64,000 bases of DNA from Bradyrhizobium sp. CCGB12 (GCF_024199845.1 NZ_JANADO010000001.1:2666001-2730000); one strand, 5' to 3'. Counted from the stretch's first letter, positions 17,518 to 26,796 are shown. Notes: generated by a model from the sequence alone, not told the origin. Translations and numbers: made by a program.

Positions 17518-18975
17518 CTAGCCATGGACCTCCGGCGTCCTGCCGCGCCCGAGCGCGAATTGACCGACCGGGCCCTCGATATGAAATTCCAACTCCGTCA
17601 TTTTCGCAAACAGGTCGATGTTGGTGCTGCCAATGGCGCAGCCGCCGAGACCCATATCGGTCGCCGCCAGGTAAAGCGTCTGAATCAGGCTGCCGACATC
17701 CTTCAGGATCAACGAATATGCGATTGAGCTGTATTTCCAGGAGACCCGCCCAAAACGCGCCGCGATCGTGATGAGGATTTGTGGCTGACCCGGCGCGTCC
17801 ATGGCGAACTGGGCGGCGGCCAAATGCGCCTGGAGTTGTTGGGGGGACGCGCTGATCGCGACTAGCGCGTGGCTCCCTGCATCGTAGTGGTAGAGTCCGC
17901 GCGCAAGCCCGTCGCAGTTCGCGACGGTAAGGTACAATTCTAGCTCGTACGCGCTGCCTGCCGACGGATAAGGCCTTGTGCTGTAGGTGACGTCGGAGCC
18001 GCCCTCGAAATACGGCTCGCTCTTCCATTCGGACACGACGCGCGCGGTGGTGTCGAGAAACCGCGCGAGTTCGCCGAGCGTGACCGGATTTTTGTCGTCG
18101 AAATCCCGTGTTGAATGGCGTTCGCGCAACAGCTTCGGGAAGCGAGAGTCCGGCTCCGGGGAGGACAATTTGCGCAGGTCAATCTTGCTGCCGGCCCAGG
18201 GCGGACGCACCGCCGGCGACGGCGGAACGACGCCGGCATAGGTGAAAGTGGCGCCGACCGGATTGGCTTGCCGGCCCTCCGTGCTCCGGGTGTGAAATAC
18301 CAGATCATGGAAATCCCAGAGAACGAGATTGCCGTCGCCTTCCTTTACTCGCAAGCCGTCGCCGCCTTTCGCATCGAGCTTCAGCAGGATCTGGCTTTCC
18401 ACCAACAGCTCGAGCAGAAGGAGGTTGAAGGAGAGTGCCTTCCGGTCGAGCTTGCCGATCTTCTGAGGCTGCGACAGCGCAGCAAGGGTGGCAGCGATGG
18501 CGGGATCGCCAATCCGAAACAGCGCACCGGCGAGTGGCGATTCCAGCACCATCTCATTGCCGCGCCGGCGCAGATAGGCAAAGCGCGACAACACAACGGT
18601 ATCACTGCTACCCAGCTTCGCGCGTCGCGGCCAGTAGTCGGGGACTTGAGGCTCGATGACCACAAGATCTCGCTCGTCACGCGAGGAGGAGAGGCGGTAT
18701 TCCAGAAGCCCCTGCCGGGCCAAGCGATGCACCAGGGCGTTGATTTCCCTGGCGACGATGCTCTTGCTCGCAAACGAAGCGAGCGGAAGACCGGTGCTCA
18801 GATGTCGCGCGCGGTCTAGCGCGGCCGCGCTGAATTGTCCGAGGTTGACGGAATAGTCGCCCAGAGAGGCGGCGATGTTCCCACCCGGCTGCATCTGGAG
18901 GGAGAAGCGATGGCTCAATCGGGCGGCAATGTCTGGCGCGATCTTCCTGGTCGGCTTTTTCCTTGGAGCACGCAC
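17518..18975 (-). CDS. SagB-type dehydrogenase of a TOMM (thiazole/oxazole peptide) cluster
   Basis: 485 residues from GTG 18975, 14 bases after the cyclodehydratase stop. The C-terminal half (about 270-480) is the FMN-dependent nitroreductase-like domain used by SagB/McbC enzymes to oxidise azolines to aromatic azoles: LLRERHSTRDFDDKNPVTLGEL at its start, RPYPSAGSAYELELYL, LARGLYHYDAGSHAL and ATDMGLGGCAIGSTN. The N-terminal 250 residues form the extra helical domain common to longer SagB-type proteins. A lysine-tyrosine pair known from some family members is plausible (WKYSS) but cannot be verified. It works with the YcaO protein upstream on the cysteine-rich precursor. Confidence 0.88.
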   Translation of the reverse strand: MRAPRKKPTRKIAPDIAARLSHRFSLQMQPGGNIAASLGDYSVNLGQFSAAALDRARHLSTGLPLASFASKSIVAREINALVHRLARQGLLEYRLSSSRDERDLVVIEPQVPDYWPRRAKLGSSDTVVLSRFAYLRRRGNEMVLESPLAGALFRIGDPAIAATLAALSQPQKIGKLDRKALSFNLLLLELLVESQILLKLDAKGGDGLRVKEGDGNLVLWDFHDLVFHTRSTEGRQANPVGATFTYAGVVPPSPAVRPPWAGSKIDLRKLSSPEPDSRFPKLLRERHSTRDFDDKNPVTLGELARFLDTTARVVSEWKSEPYFEGGSDVTYSTRPYPSAGSAYELELYLTVANCDGLARGLYHYDAGSHALVAISASPQQLQAHLAAAQFAMDAPGQPQILITIAARFGRVSWKYSSIAYSLILKDVGSLIQTLYLAATDMGLGGCAIGSTNIDLFAKMTELEFHIEGPVGQFALGRGRTPEVHG

Positions 18976-18989
18976 GAAAGAGCAACCTT

Positions 18990-21236
18990 TCAGGTGTGTG
19001 GAAGGAATGAAGTCAGATCGCTTTCTGGTCGCGGCCGGTCCAACAATCCGAGCTTCACCGGCACATCGTAAAGGCGGCCCGGTGCGAAGCGGCGATAGAA
19101 ATGACGCAAGCCGGGAACGAGCACTCTAACGACCGGAACCTCGACGTCGGGACGTGTCTGGTCGAGGACGAGGAAATCGTAACCCGCACGGGCGGCGATC
19201 TCGACGCAGGCAATGACCTGGTCTCGCGTATTGTCGTGGAGCTCGAGGCTCGGCGCTGGGGGGACGATCGGGTGGTCGCTTGGTGTCAGGAACGGGTGGT
19301 CTTCCAGGCGCAGCGGCGTGACGCCGTCGAGGGTCGGTTTCTCGCCGCTCGCACCGTCCATCATGCCGACGGACATAAATTGGGTCAGCTCGGTGAGGGA
19401 GCGCAGCAGGGCTATACGGCGGTCGAAATGCGCGCCGGAACCGAACTCGATATTCTCGTGTCCATTCTGCATCCAGTGCATGATCGCCACGTAAGTCGGA
19501 ATGCCGAGGTCAGCGGTGATGTCGAGCACCCACAGCTTGCGCCCGGCTTCCGCAAATTGAGCCCGGAGATCCCGGACGTAAAAATCATCGAACTGCGCGA
19601 GGTCGACCTCGGCGCGCTGCACGCGGTTGTACCACCAGATCGCGTAGGCATCGCGCTCGATCAGTTCGAGGAAACCTTGGACAATCGCTTCGTCGCGGGT
19701 GTTGCCGGCTGCGCAGCCGTTGGAATCCGTATGAAAGCCGCCATAAAAGAAGTACAGGAGGCCCGTCGGCAGATATTTGAAGCGTGTGTCGCGCAGCGAT
19801 GAGACCGGCGACCACTCGGTTCTCCTCGAGGGATCGAACGGCTCGGGAACCGGGTGGGGATCGTCCGGCTGCTGGAGAAACCTGTTCTTGAACTGCGTTT
19901 CGCTGAAGAGCTGGATTTCGTTGGGAAGAAGCGCGTCGCCAGGCGCGAAATCGGCAAATCGACGCGTCGTCCTGATCTCATCGCCCTGGAAAATGCCCGA
20001 ATAGCGTTCGATCGATTCCATCAGCGCGCTGGCTTCACCCTGCTCGGCGGTCGAGCCCTTGCCAAAGCTGCCGCCGCTCAATCCGGACCTTAGCTGGTCG
20101 ATGCTGTGGGCCGGCGCGGAGAAATTATGCTGGGCGAAGTAGTTGGTGTTCATTGGCAGATCGACGTCGATCCGTTCGAGCTTGGTCACCACGCCTGTCA
20201 GTGGGCTCACATGCTTGCGGAAGCGCGACACCGTCGACCGCGATGTCACGGTGCGGTATCCACCGCTGGTCATGACGAGCCTCTTGCCCTCGGCAATCTC
20301 GACCAGGGCCGGAGATCGGCGCGGATTGTTCAGCTTCCTGCTGCCGCAGGTCGGACATTGCGGACGTCGCGTCACGTAGTGCTTGGCGATGGCGGCGCCG
20401 GTCAGATCGAAGCTTGCGATGTGATTGCACAAATCGGTGCGAAAATCCGAGGCAATTGCCTTGGCGATCTCGACGGCCGCAAAATGGATTCCAGTCTGGC
20501 CGACGCTTTCTCTGACGAGGGGCGATGTGGCAACCGCATGCGCCGGTCCCCGGTCAAGAAATCCCTTGATCTCCCGGTTGCGGATCATGCGATCAAACAG
20601 GCAGGTCCAGCAGGCGCTCTCGCCCGGTTTGAACACGGGCCCGACTAGCGGAAACGGGCCGGATGGCTGTACCAGCAACCAGGACGTCTTGCCGGCCACA
20701 CGTTCCTGGTTCAGTTCAGCAAGTCGCCGGTCGAGATAGTCGTTCACCAGCGTGATCGTGAGCTTCGGCGCTCGCTTGGCGATTTGAACGCCAAGCTTGC
20801 CCAACGCCGCGGTCAGCTCCTTGGCGCCTTTGACGTCAATCGACTCGACTCGCACGGGGCAATTGCGAATATTTTGTTCCGCGATCTCCAAAGGCATGCC
20901 GAGGCTTGCCAAGAAACCGCCGACGGCATCGTCAAATGCTTTCGAGGTCCGTGCAACGATATATCGGCGATCGAGGAGCCGCTTGATCGCTTCCTCGATC
21001 TTGTCGGCCGGGAAGCGCTTCGAAAGCTGGCGAATGATCTCCGACCTGGCCTTGCCGTGTTGCCCGATCGCGGTGGCGAGGGCGCAGTAGAGCTCGCCGT
21101 GTAGGAAGAACTTGCGATCCTCAGAATAGAGGCAAACCGCATCGGGAGGCAGTACGTAAGCGGTGAAGTTCGGTGCAAATCGGAGAATGTCCTTGCGGGT
21201 CTGCCGCGCAACGCGGGTCTTGCGAGTTGCAGTCAT
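18990..21236 (-). CDS. Fused TOMM cyclodehydratase: leader-binding/E1-like domain plus YcaO
   Basis: 748 residues. Residues about 15-95 look like the winged-helix leader-recognition element (LPPDAVCLYSEDRKFFLHGE, then a helical RYIVART end). Residues about 100-310 are an E1/ThiF-like scaffold with a zinc ribbon formed by C209-C212 (CWTC) and C294-C297 (CPTC). Residues about 340-745 are YcaO, which activates amide carbonyls with ATP: E401, E407 and E410 in GEASALMESIERYSG and the later ELIERDAY block are the expected nucleotide and magnesium ligands. The C-terminus (SFLPHT) lacks the proline-rich PxPxP tail seen in many azoline-forming YcaO proteins. Together with the precursor upstream and the SagB-type oxidase downstream it forms a compact biosynthetic set. 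Confidence 0.9.
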   Translation of the reverse strand: MTATRKTRVARQTRKDILRFAPNFTAYVLPPDAVCLYSEDRKFFLHGELYCALATAIGQHGKARSEIIRQLSKRFPADKIEEAIKRLLDRRYIVARTSKAFDDAVGGFLASLGMPLEIAEQNIRNCPVRVESIDVKGAKELTAALGKLGVQIAKRAPKLTITLVNDYLDRRLAELNQERVAGKTSWLLVQPSGPFPLVGPVFKPGESACWTCLFDRMIRNREIKGFLDRGPAHAVATSPLVRESVGQTGIHFAAVEIAKAIASDFRTDLCNHIASFDLTGAAIAKHYVTRRPQCPTCGSRKLNNPRRSPALVEIAEGKRLVMTSGGYRTVTSRSTVSRFRKHVSPLTGVVTKLERIDVDLPMNTNYFAQHNFSAPAHSIDQLRSGLSGGSFGKGSTAEQGEASALMESIERYSGIFQGDEIRTTRRFADFAPGDALLPNEIQLFSETQFKNRFLQQPDDPHPVPEPFDPSRRTEWSPVSSLRDTRFKYLPTGLLYFFYGGFHTDSNGCAAGNTRDEAIVQGFLELIERDAYAIWWYNRVQRAEVDLAQFDDFYVRDLRAQFAEAGRKLWVLDITADLGIPTYVAIMHWMQNGHENIEFGSGAHFDRRIALLRSLTELTQFMSVGMMDGASGEKPTLDGVTPLRLEDHPFLTPSDHPIVPPAPSLELHDNTRDQVIACVEIAARAGYDFLVLDQTRPDVEVPVVRVLVPGLRHFYRRFAPGRLYDVPVKLGLLDRPRPESDLTSFLPHT

Positions 21237-21389
21237 TGAGTCAGCACGCTGATCCTGTTGCCGTCACGCTCAATCCCCGGCGCAAGACGGTTCGTCGTGA
21301 CCCCGCGCCAGCATTTTCTCAGAGAAGTGAAACGAATTCAGCTGTCACGCGGCAAGCCGCCGATGCAAGCGTCATAGCGAAATCAGGCA

Positions 21390-21421
21390 ATTGGCCGGAC
21401 CCATTCTTGAGGCGGGCCAAT
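21390..21421 (-). promoter_or_regulatory. Inverted repeat between TOMM precursor and cyclodehydratase genes
   Basis: ATTGGCC (21390-21396) and GGCCAAT (21415-21421) can form a 7-base stem, with further GC pairing possible inside. It lies about 40 bases after the precursor stop and 150 bases before the next ATG. It may limit read-through so that the precursor is made in excess, as in other ribosomal-peptide operons. Inference from position. Confidence 0.35.
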
Positions 21422-21462
21422 GATCTCAATCCGTAAATTTGACATTCGAAACGCGCCGGGGG

Positions 21463-21900
21463 CTAGCACCAGCGGCAGCGGCCCCACGATGCGCAGCAAC
21501 CCGCGCATGATACGGCGCATCCCACCACACCAACGGCACAGCCAACTGCACAACCCGCACATCGGCAACCGACGCCACATCGGCAACTACGGCAAGCCCG
21601 ACAGCCTCTGCAGCCGCGGCAACCGCCGCATCCGCGCCATGCCAGCTGCACGCGGCTGCCGGCGTTTTCCTTATCGAAGAGATGGAAGGTGGCGAGGCTG
21701 ACGTCCGCCATTTCCTCTTCATCGAGCGTGATTGCCTGACCCGTTCCAAAGTGCGGCAATTGTTGTACGTCGGGCGTCGGCACGGCGGACGCCGATGCGC
21801 CTCCCGCCAGCGAGAACGTCAACCCTGCGGCTCCGAACGCCGGCACGGCGACTTTGGTTGCTCGCTTCTTCCCTTTAGAAGTCTTCTTCGCCTGCCGCAT
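21463..21900 (-). CDS. TOMM precursor peptide with 17-cysteine core
   Basis: 145 residues. ATG 21900 is chosen because GGAGG lies seven bases upstream; an earlier in-frame start would skip it. Residues 1-20 are basic, 18-39 hydrophobic and end in ASASA, resembling a signal peptide. Residues about 57-80 (AITLDEEEMADVSLATFHLF) look like an acidic leader for enzyme docking. The core, residues 83-145, has 17 cysteines (91, 94, 97, 100, 103, 106, 108, 112, 114, 117, 121, 128, 132, 135, 136, 142, 145) set in Gly/Arg/Ala/Val spacers such as CGGCRGCRGCRACRSC, and few serines. Spaced cysteines next to YcaO and SagB-type genes identify it as the substrate. No peptidase gene or obvious cleavage rule is seen, so the mature product is unknown. 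Confidence 0.85.
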   Translation of the reverse strand: MRQAKKTSKGKKRATKVAVPAFGAAGLTFSLAGGASASAVPTPDVQQLPHFGTGQAITLDEEEMADVSLATFHLFDKENAGSRVQLAWRGCGGCRGCRGCRACRSCRCGVGCRCAGCAVGCAVGVVGCAVSCAGCCASWGRCRWC

Positions 21901-22140
21901 GGTCGAACCTCCGAGCAATTGCAAGAAGTGTCCCAGCCGGGGTAAGTCTACGCTCGGGAAATAACACGAGCAACAATTACGCGCACAAAAGCGCGGCGCC
22001 GCACGTTCAGGATGTATTCATCTTCATGAACGGAATCGGCACGGCCAGTTGACGCAACGCGTCAACGATCCGCGCTCTCGGTGCGTGGGCAGCTTGGTGC
22101 AGTGCCGCAAGCGCATCGAATCTTGAACGGAGAGGTCGGC

Positions 22141-23010
22141 GTGGCAGAGCGATCAGGGCGTTTCGCTTGGTATGAACTCCTGACAACGGATGTCGCAGCG
22201 GCGGGCGCATTTTATCGCAAGGCCGTCGGCTGGGGCGTGAAAGATGAATCGACCCCGGAACTGTCTTACGTGGTGCTTCGCAGCGGCGGCGCTCCGCTGG
22301 GCGGACTTATGGATATCCCGGAAGAGGGGCGGAGATTGGGGGCGACGCCGAGATGGATGGGATATGTCGCCGTCGACGACCTGGACGCAACCACCGCGCA
22401 GATCAGGCGTCTTGGAGGCACGATCCATGTGCCGCCGACCGACACCAATATCGGTCGCATCGCAGTCGTTGCCGATCCGCAGGACGCGATGTTCGGGCTG
22501 ATCAAAGGGCCGACATATGGTCGACGGAAACCGGGCCGGCTGGATGAGCCGGGGCGCGTTGGCTGGCATGAGTTACTGGCCGCCGACCGAACTGTGATCT
22601 TCGATTTCTATAGAGAACTATTCGGTTGGCAGAAGGCCGACGCTCAAAGCGAACCGGCGGCCTGGTATCAATTGTTCTCGGCGGGTGGGCAGACGGTCGG
22701 CGGCATGCTCACCAAACTTCCGAGCGTAGCGCAGCCGAGCTGGCTGCATTACTTCAATGTCGACGACATCGGTGCTGCGACCAGACATGTAAATGCTGGC
22801 GGAGGCCGGATCCTGCAGGGTCCGATCGAATTGCCTGATGGCTGCTGGATCGCACGTTGTGTCGATCCTCAGGGCGCCCTGTTTGCATTGCAGGGCGCCC
22901 GAGGTTCGACCAGCATTGAGCCGTCCTTGGCCTCGGAAATCGGCTGGTCCGCCAAGTGGGGTGGCATTGCCTCGCAGGGCAGAATTGTGCTGCCCAAGCC
23001 GGGGCGCTAG
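22141..23010 (+). CDS. Two-domain VOC (glyoxalase/bleomycin-resistance fold) protein
   Basis: 289 residues from GTG 22141, preceded by GGAGAGG. Two homologous halves of about 125 residues each start with GRFAWYELLTTDVAAAGAFY and GRVGWHELLAADRTVIFDFY; both then show the VOC pattern GG...L..P....PRWMGYVAVDD / PSWLHYFNVDD and a final DPQ(D/G)A(M/L)F. Members of this subgroup include 27-kDa-antigen CFP30B-like proteins; substrate unknown. It stands alone between the divergent TOMM precursor gene and ilvD. A resistance role for the TOMM product is conceivable because VOC proteins bind peptide antibiotics, but nothing in the sequence shows it. Confidence 0.8.
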   Translation: MAERSGRFAWYELLTTDVAAAGAFYRKAVGWGVKDESTPELSYVVLRSGGAPLGGLMDIPEEGRRLGATPRWMGYVAVDDLDATTAQIRRLGGTIHVPPTDTNIGRIAVVADPQDAMFGLIKGPTYGRRKPGRLDEPGRVGWHELLAADRTVIFDFYRELFGWQKADAQSEPAAWYQLFSAGGQTVGGMLTKLPSVAQPSWLHYFNVDDIGAATRHVNAGGGRILQGPIELPDGCWIARCVDPQGALFALQGARGSTSIEPSLASEIGWSAKWGGIASQGRIVLPKPGR

Positions 23011-23207
23011 CTGCGGCCTCTGTCCGGCACTCACGCGACCGGGCAAAGGCCGCGCCGGGAGCAGGGGAGGCCTGCGCGGGGCCGATCGGGGCCGTTTTGA
23101 GGCAAGTTCCCGTTGCGCGCGCCCAGCCCGTGCGCTATCCGGCCGGAAAGGCCTGAGGCGACTTCCATTTTTCCGCCCGGCCGACCCAACCCAGGACGGA
23201 AACCGCC

Positions 23208-25058
23208 ATGCCAGCCTATCGCTCCCGCACCACCACCCACGGCCGTAACATGGCGGGTGCCCGCGGCCTCTGGCGCGCGACGGGCATGAAGGACGGCGAT
23301 TTCGGCAAGCCTATCATCGCGGTCGTAAACTCCTTCACCCAGTTCGTGCCCGGCCACGTCCATCTCAAGGACCTCGGCCAGCTGGTCGCCCGCGAGATCG
23401 AGCAGGCCGGCGGCGTCGCCAAGGAGTTCAACACCATCGCGGTCGATGACGGCATCGCCATGGGCCATGACGGCATGCTCTACAGCCTGCCGTCGCGCGA
23501 ACTGATCGCCGACAGCGTCGAGTACATGGCCAACGCCCACTGTGCCGACGGTCTCGTCTGCATCTCCAACTGCGACAAGATCACCCCCGGCATGCTGATG
23601 GCTGCTCTGCGGCTGAACATCCCGGCCGTGTTCGTCTCGGGCGGACCGATGGAGGCGGGGAAGGTCAAGCTCCAGGGCAAGACCAAGGCCGTCGATCTCA
23701 TCGACGCCATGGTGGCTGCCGCCGACTCCAAGGTCAGCGACGAGGACGTCAAGGTGATCGAGCGCTCGGCGTGCCCGACCTGCGGCTCCTGCTCGGGCAT
23801 GTTCACCGCCAACTCCATGAACTGCCTGACCGAGGCGCTCGGCCTTGCGCTGCCCGGCAACGGCACGGTGGTGGCAACCCATGCCGACCGCAAGCGCCTG
23901 TTTGTGGAGGCCGGCCACACCATCGTCGATCTCGTCCGCCGCTATTACGAGCAGGACGACGCCTCCGTGCTGCCGCGCAATGTCGCGAATTTCAAGGCGT
24001 TCGAGAACGCGATGACGCTCGACATCGCGATGGGCGGCTCCACCAACACCGTGCTGCATCTGCTGGCGGCCGCCCATGAAGGGCAGGTGGAGTTCACCAT
24101 GCGCGACATCGATCGCCTGTCGCGCCGCGTGCCCGTGCTGTGCAAGGTGGCGCCGTCGGTTGCCGACGTCCATGTCGAGGACGTCCACCGCGCCGGCGGC
24201 ATCATGGGCATTCTGGGCGAGCTCGACCGCGCCGCGCTGATCGACACCTCGGTCTCGACCGTGCATGCGCCGACCATGAACGATGCGCTGGAGCGCTGGG
24301 ACATCAAGCGCTCCAAGAGCGAAGCGGTGCGCACCTTCTATCGCGCCTCGCCCGGCGGCATCCCGACCCAGGTCGCCTTCAGCCAGGACCGCCGCTACGA
24401 CGAGCTCGATGCGGACCGCGAGAAGGGCGTCGTGCGCAATCTCGCGCACGCCTTCAGCAAGGACGGCGGCCTCGCCGTGCTCTACGGCAACCTCGCGCAG
24501 GACGGCTGCATCGTGAAGACCGCGGGCGTTGATGCTTCGATCCTGAAATTCTCCGGCCCAGCGCGCGTGTTCGAAAGCCAGGACGCGGCCGTCGAAGGCA
24601 TCCTGGGCGGCAAGGTCGTCGCCGGTGAGGTCGTGGTCATCATCTATGAAGGCCCGCGCGGCGGCCCCGGCATGCAGGAGATGCTGTATCCGACCAGCTA
24701 TCTGAAATCGATGGGCCTCGGTAAAGCCTGCGCGCTCGTCACCGACGGACGCTTCTCGGGCGGCTCGTCCGGCCTGTCGATCGGCCATCTGTCGCCGGAA
24801 GCCGCCGAGGGCGGCAACATCGGTCTCGTGCGCACCGGCGACGTCATCGCCATCGACATCCCGAACCGCAGCATCACGCTGGAGGTCTCCGACGAGGAGC
24901 TCGCCAAGCGCCGCGCCGCGGAAGAGGCGAAGGGCGATGCCGCATGGCAGGCGACGGGCCGCAAGCGCAACGTCTCCACTGCGCTGCAGGCTTACGCTGC
25001 GCTCACCACCAGCGCCGCGCGCGGCGCCGTGCGCGAGGTCAAGCGGCGTTCGCGATAG
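23208..25058 (+). CDS. ilvD: Dihydroxy-acid dehydratase
   Basis: 616 residues, normal length for the E. coli-type enzyme. It dehydrates 2,3-dihydroxy-isovalerate and 2,3-dihydroxy-3-methylvalerate to the 2-oxo acids, the penultimate step of valine and isoleucine synthesis. Iron-sulphur ligands are visible in [11 protein letters not shown] and in [19 protein letters not shown]; further family blocks are [23 protein letters not shown] and [21 protein letters not shown] 23208 starts directly at the conserved [14 protein letters not shown]-terminus. No attenuator-like leader peptide was recognised upstream. Monocistronic, ending before a strong stem-loop. Confidence 0.96.
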   Translation: MPAYRSRTTTHGRNMAGARGLWRATGMKDGDFGKPIIAVVNSFTQFVPGHVHLKDLGQLVAREIEQAGGVAKEFNTIAVDDGIAMGHDGMLYSLPSRELIADSVEYMANAHCADGLVCISNCDKITPGMLMAALRLNIPAVFVSGGPMEAGKVKLQGKTKAVDLIDAMVAAADSKVSDEDVKVIERSACPTCGSCSGMFTANSMNCLTEALGLALPGNGTVVATHADRKRLFVEAGHTIVDLVRRYYEQDDASVLPRNVANFKAFENAMTLDIAMGGSTNTVLHLLAAAHEGQVEFTMRDIDRLSRRVPVLCKVAPSVADVHVEDVHRAGGIMGILGELDRAALIDTSVSTVHAPTMNDALERWDIKRSKSEAVRTFYRASPGGIPTQVAFSQDRRYDELDADREKGVVRNLAHAFSKDGGLAVLYGNLAQDGCIVKTAGVDASILKFSGPARVFESQDAAVEGILGGKVVAGEVVVIIYEGPRGGPGMQEMLYPTSYLKSMGLGKACALVTDGRFSGGSSGLSIGHLSPEAAEGGNIGLVRTGDVIAIDIPNRSITLEVSDEELAKRRAAEEAKGDAAWQATGRKRNVSTALQAYAALTTSAARGAVREVKRRSR

Positions 25059-25180
25059 GCGCCTGATCGGCGGCGCCACAGGCTGGCTTCATTGCTCCAG
25101 GACGACGCGCGCTCTCCACGCGAGCGCGCGCAGATGCGCCTTTGCAGGTCACGACCGTGCGGCTGGGACGGAGGGGAAAG

Positions 25181-25235
25181 AAACGGCCCCGCCTCCTGGG
25201 GTGTGGGCTATTAGGGGTGGAGGCGGGAGCCGTTT
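25181..25235 (+). terminator. Long stem-loop after ilvD
   Basis: AAACGGC-CCCGCCTCC pairs with GGAGGCGGG-A-GCCGTTT across a loop of about 22 bases, giving roughly 15 base pairs with one bulge. It starts 122 bases after the ilvD stop. No T-run follows. Confidence 0.55.
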
Positions 25236-25450
25236 GCAAAGTGGGCACCCGACGTGCGGGCTCGCCCGCCAGGCCCTATCAGCTTAATGTATTTATCCCC
25301 ATTCCGCTATTTAATTTTTATATATTTTCGTTTTGTGATTTAATCGTGCCATCGCAATTGCGGAAATCCATTTTTCCGAATCTGACCGGAGGCAGTCTCC
25401 GTATCCGGATCTATCCGCAAGGGACCGGATTGCCAGTAGCGGAGTAAGTC
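25236..25450 (+). promoter_or_regulatory. Unusually AT-rich promoter region
   Basis: Bases about 25278-25350 are strikingly AT-rich for this GC-rich chromosome, with runs such as TTTAATTTTTATATATTTTC. The segment lies 100-170 bases before the 105-residue gene, so it is the likely promoter region and possibly a binding site for a nucleoid protein. No specific operator is recognised. Confidence 0.4.
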
Positions 25451-25768
25451 ATGAGTCATTCTCCATCGCTCGTGCCGCAGATGACCACAGACCGGGATGT
25501 CTATCTCGTGCTCGACGATTTCGGCCGGCGACTGGGCCGCGCCTGGTGTGAAACGGCCGAGGAGGATGCCAATCGCGCGACCCTGCTCAGGCATCTCGCC
25601 GAAGGGCAATATCTCCATCCCGCACGTGTCGTGGCCTTCAATACCGCGGAAGGATGGTCACGAGATGTCACCACAGAGATCGCCGACGAGCTGCGTCGCC
25701 GCTTTGTCGAATTCGAGGAGACCGATCCCTCGCTGCTGGAGTTCTTGGAAAGAGCGGCGAGGCGCTGA
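25451..25768 (+). CDS. Hypothetical protein, 105 residues
   Basis: ATG 25451 follows GCGGAGTAAGTC. The soluble product begins MSHSPSLVPQMTTDRDVYLV and reads DDFGRRLGRAWCETAEEDAN, then a helical region ending in FEETDPSLLEFLERAARR. No signal peptide, membrane span or catalytic motif is visible. The pattern of a short beta strand followed by helices suggests a small cytosolic regulator or binding protein. Resembles small conserved proteins of unknown role seen in Bradyrhizobium; I cannot name a family. Confidence 0.65.
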   Translation: MSHSPSLVPQMTTDRDVYLVLDDFGRRLGRAWCETAEEDANRATLLRHLAEGQYLHPARVVAFNTAEGWSRDVTTEIADELRRRFVEFEETDPSLLEFLERAARR

Positions 25769-25940
25769 AGCTCGACGCGCGCGTTAATGCGCGTGGTCAA
25801 TGAGGTCTTACCGGTCGGCTGCGATCGGCCGTTTGCATTAAGGATGCCCCGACGAAGTTCGGCAGCCCTGGATTTTGCGGCGTATGCTGCTCCGACCTTC
25901 GGATCCAAATCCCATTCGGGCAACTGGGGCACCGCACGCA

Positions 25941-26315
25941 ATGTCTCGTACTCTCGCCGTTGTTTTCTCCACAGCCGTCGCAGCGATCTCCATGACGGGT
26001 GCAGCCTCCGCCGGCTGCTACAATTGCTACACCCCGCCGCCGTGCACGACCTGCTATCAGCAGCAATACGTCGCGCCGCAATACCGCACCGTCGACGAGA
26101 CCGTGATGGTGTCTCCCGGCTCCGTTGTCGCGCACCGCACGCCGGCGCAGTACCGCACGGTGATGGTGCCGAGGACCGTGATGGTCGCGCCCCCGAGCGT
26201 CCAGTACGAGCGCACCCCCCCGCAATACGCCACGCGCCAGCGCGTCGAGATGGTCTCGCCGGGCTATTCCTATTACGCGCCGGTCCAGATGGGCTGCGCG
26301 TCCTGCGGCTACTGA
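25941..26315 (+). CDS. Secreted repeat protein rich in Tyr/Val/Pro, 124 residues
   Basis: A signal peptide (RTLAVVFSTAVAAISMTGAASA) is followed by cysteine-rich CYNCYTPPPCTTCYQQQ and then degenerate repeats of PQYRTV..TVMV..P. The protein ends in MGCASCGY. It should be exported to the periplasm or cell surface; six or more cysteines may form disulphides. ATG 25941 is chosen as the start of the signal peptide although its ribosome site is weak. Followed by a clear terminator. Function unknown. Confidence 0.75.
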   Translation: MSRTLAVVFSTAVAAISMTGAASAGCYNCYTPPPCTTCYQQQYVAPQYRTVDETVMVSPGSVVAHRTPAQYRTVMVPRTVMVAPPSVQYERTPPQYATRQRVEMVSPGYSYYAPVQMGCASCGY

Positions 26316-26335
26316 GCTGAAGCTCAAGAGAATCA

Positions 26336-26368
26336 AGCGGCGGCCCGTGGCGGGGCGCCGCTTTTTTT
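26336..26368 (+). terminator. Rho-independent terminator
   Basis: AGCGGCG / CGCCGCT stem extended by an inner GCCC-type pairing, followed by seven T residues (26362-26368). Serves the secreted repeat protein gene. Confidence 0.9.
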
Positions 26369-26428
26369 GTCCGGGGCAAAGGAGGTCGGATCGCTTGAAC
26401 CGGTTGATCCTGAGCAACACGAAACAGC

Positions 26429-26785
26429 ATGAGTGTTCTTCCGGCATCCCTCAAGCGACCGCAGTTCGGGTTACTTGCTGCGGTCGCGGCTTCGATGATC
26501 TGCGTAGTCGTGATTGTTTGGGCGATCGGCTCGACCGACCGCGTGACCTATCTTGGACCGGATCATGGCCAGGAACAGACGATCGCGCAGGTTCGTCTCA
26601 AGACGCTTCCAGAAGGAAGCTATGTGATCGAGCGCAACGCGATCTACCACTCGATGCGGGTGGGTTGTCGCTATGATCTCAATTTCAGCCCGCAGTTCGG
26701 CCGCCGTGTCAGCGAACGCCAAACAACGAAGTATATCCGAAGCGCCGTTCTGGTTGATTGCCCTTCAAGTCTGGCGACTTCTTAG
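26429..26785 (+). CDS. Hypothetical membrane-anchored protein, 118 residues
   Basis: N-terminal membrane segment at about residues 14-33 (LLAAVAASMICVVVIVWAIG), then an extracytoplasmic domain with VRLKTLPEGSYVIERNAIYH and three cysteines. Start ATG 26429 lacks a convincing ribosome site, so the exact N-terminus is uncertain. It is followed by a convergent small gene only 11 bases away. No family recognised. Confidence 0.5.
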   Translation: MSVLPASLKRPQFGLLAAVAASMICVVVIVWAIGSTDRVTYLGPDHGQEQTIAQVRLKTLPEGSYVIERNAIYHSMRVGCRYDLNFSPQFGRRVSERQTTKYIRSAVLVDCPSSLATS

Positions 26786-26796
26786 CAAACGATGCT

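Noticed and set aside
22141..23010. VOC protein as the immunity gene of the TOMM cluster
   Set aside because: Divergent, separated by 240 bases and similar to ordinary two-domain VOC proteins; no evidence beyond adjacency.
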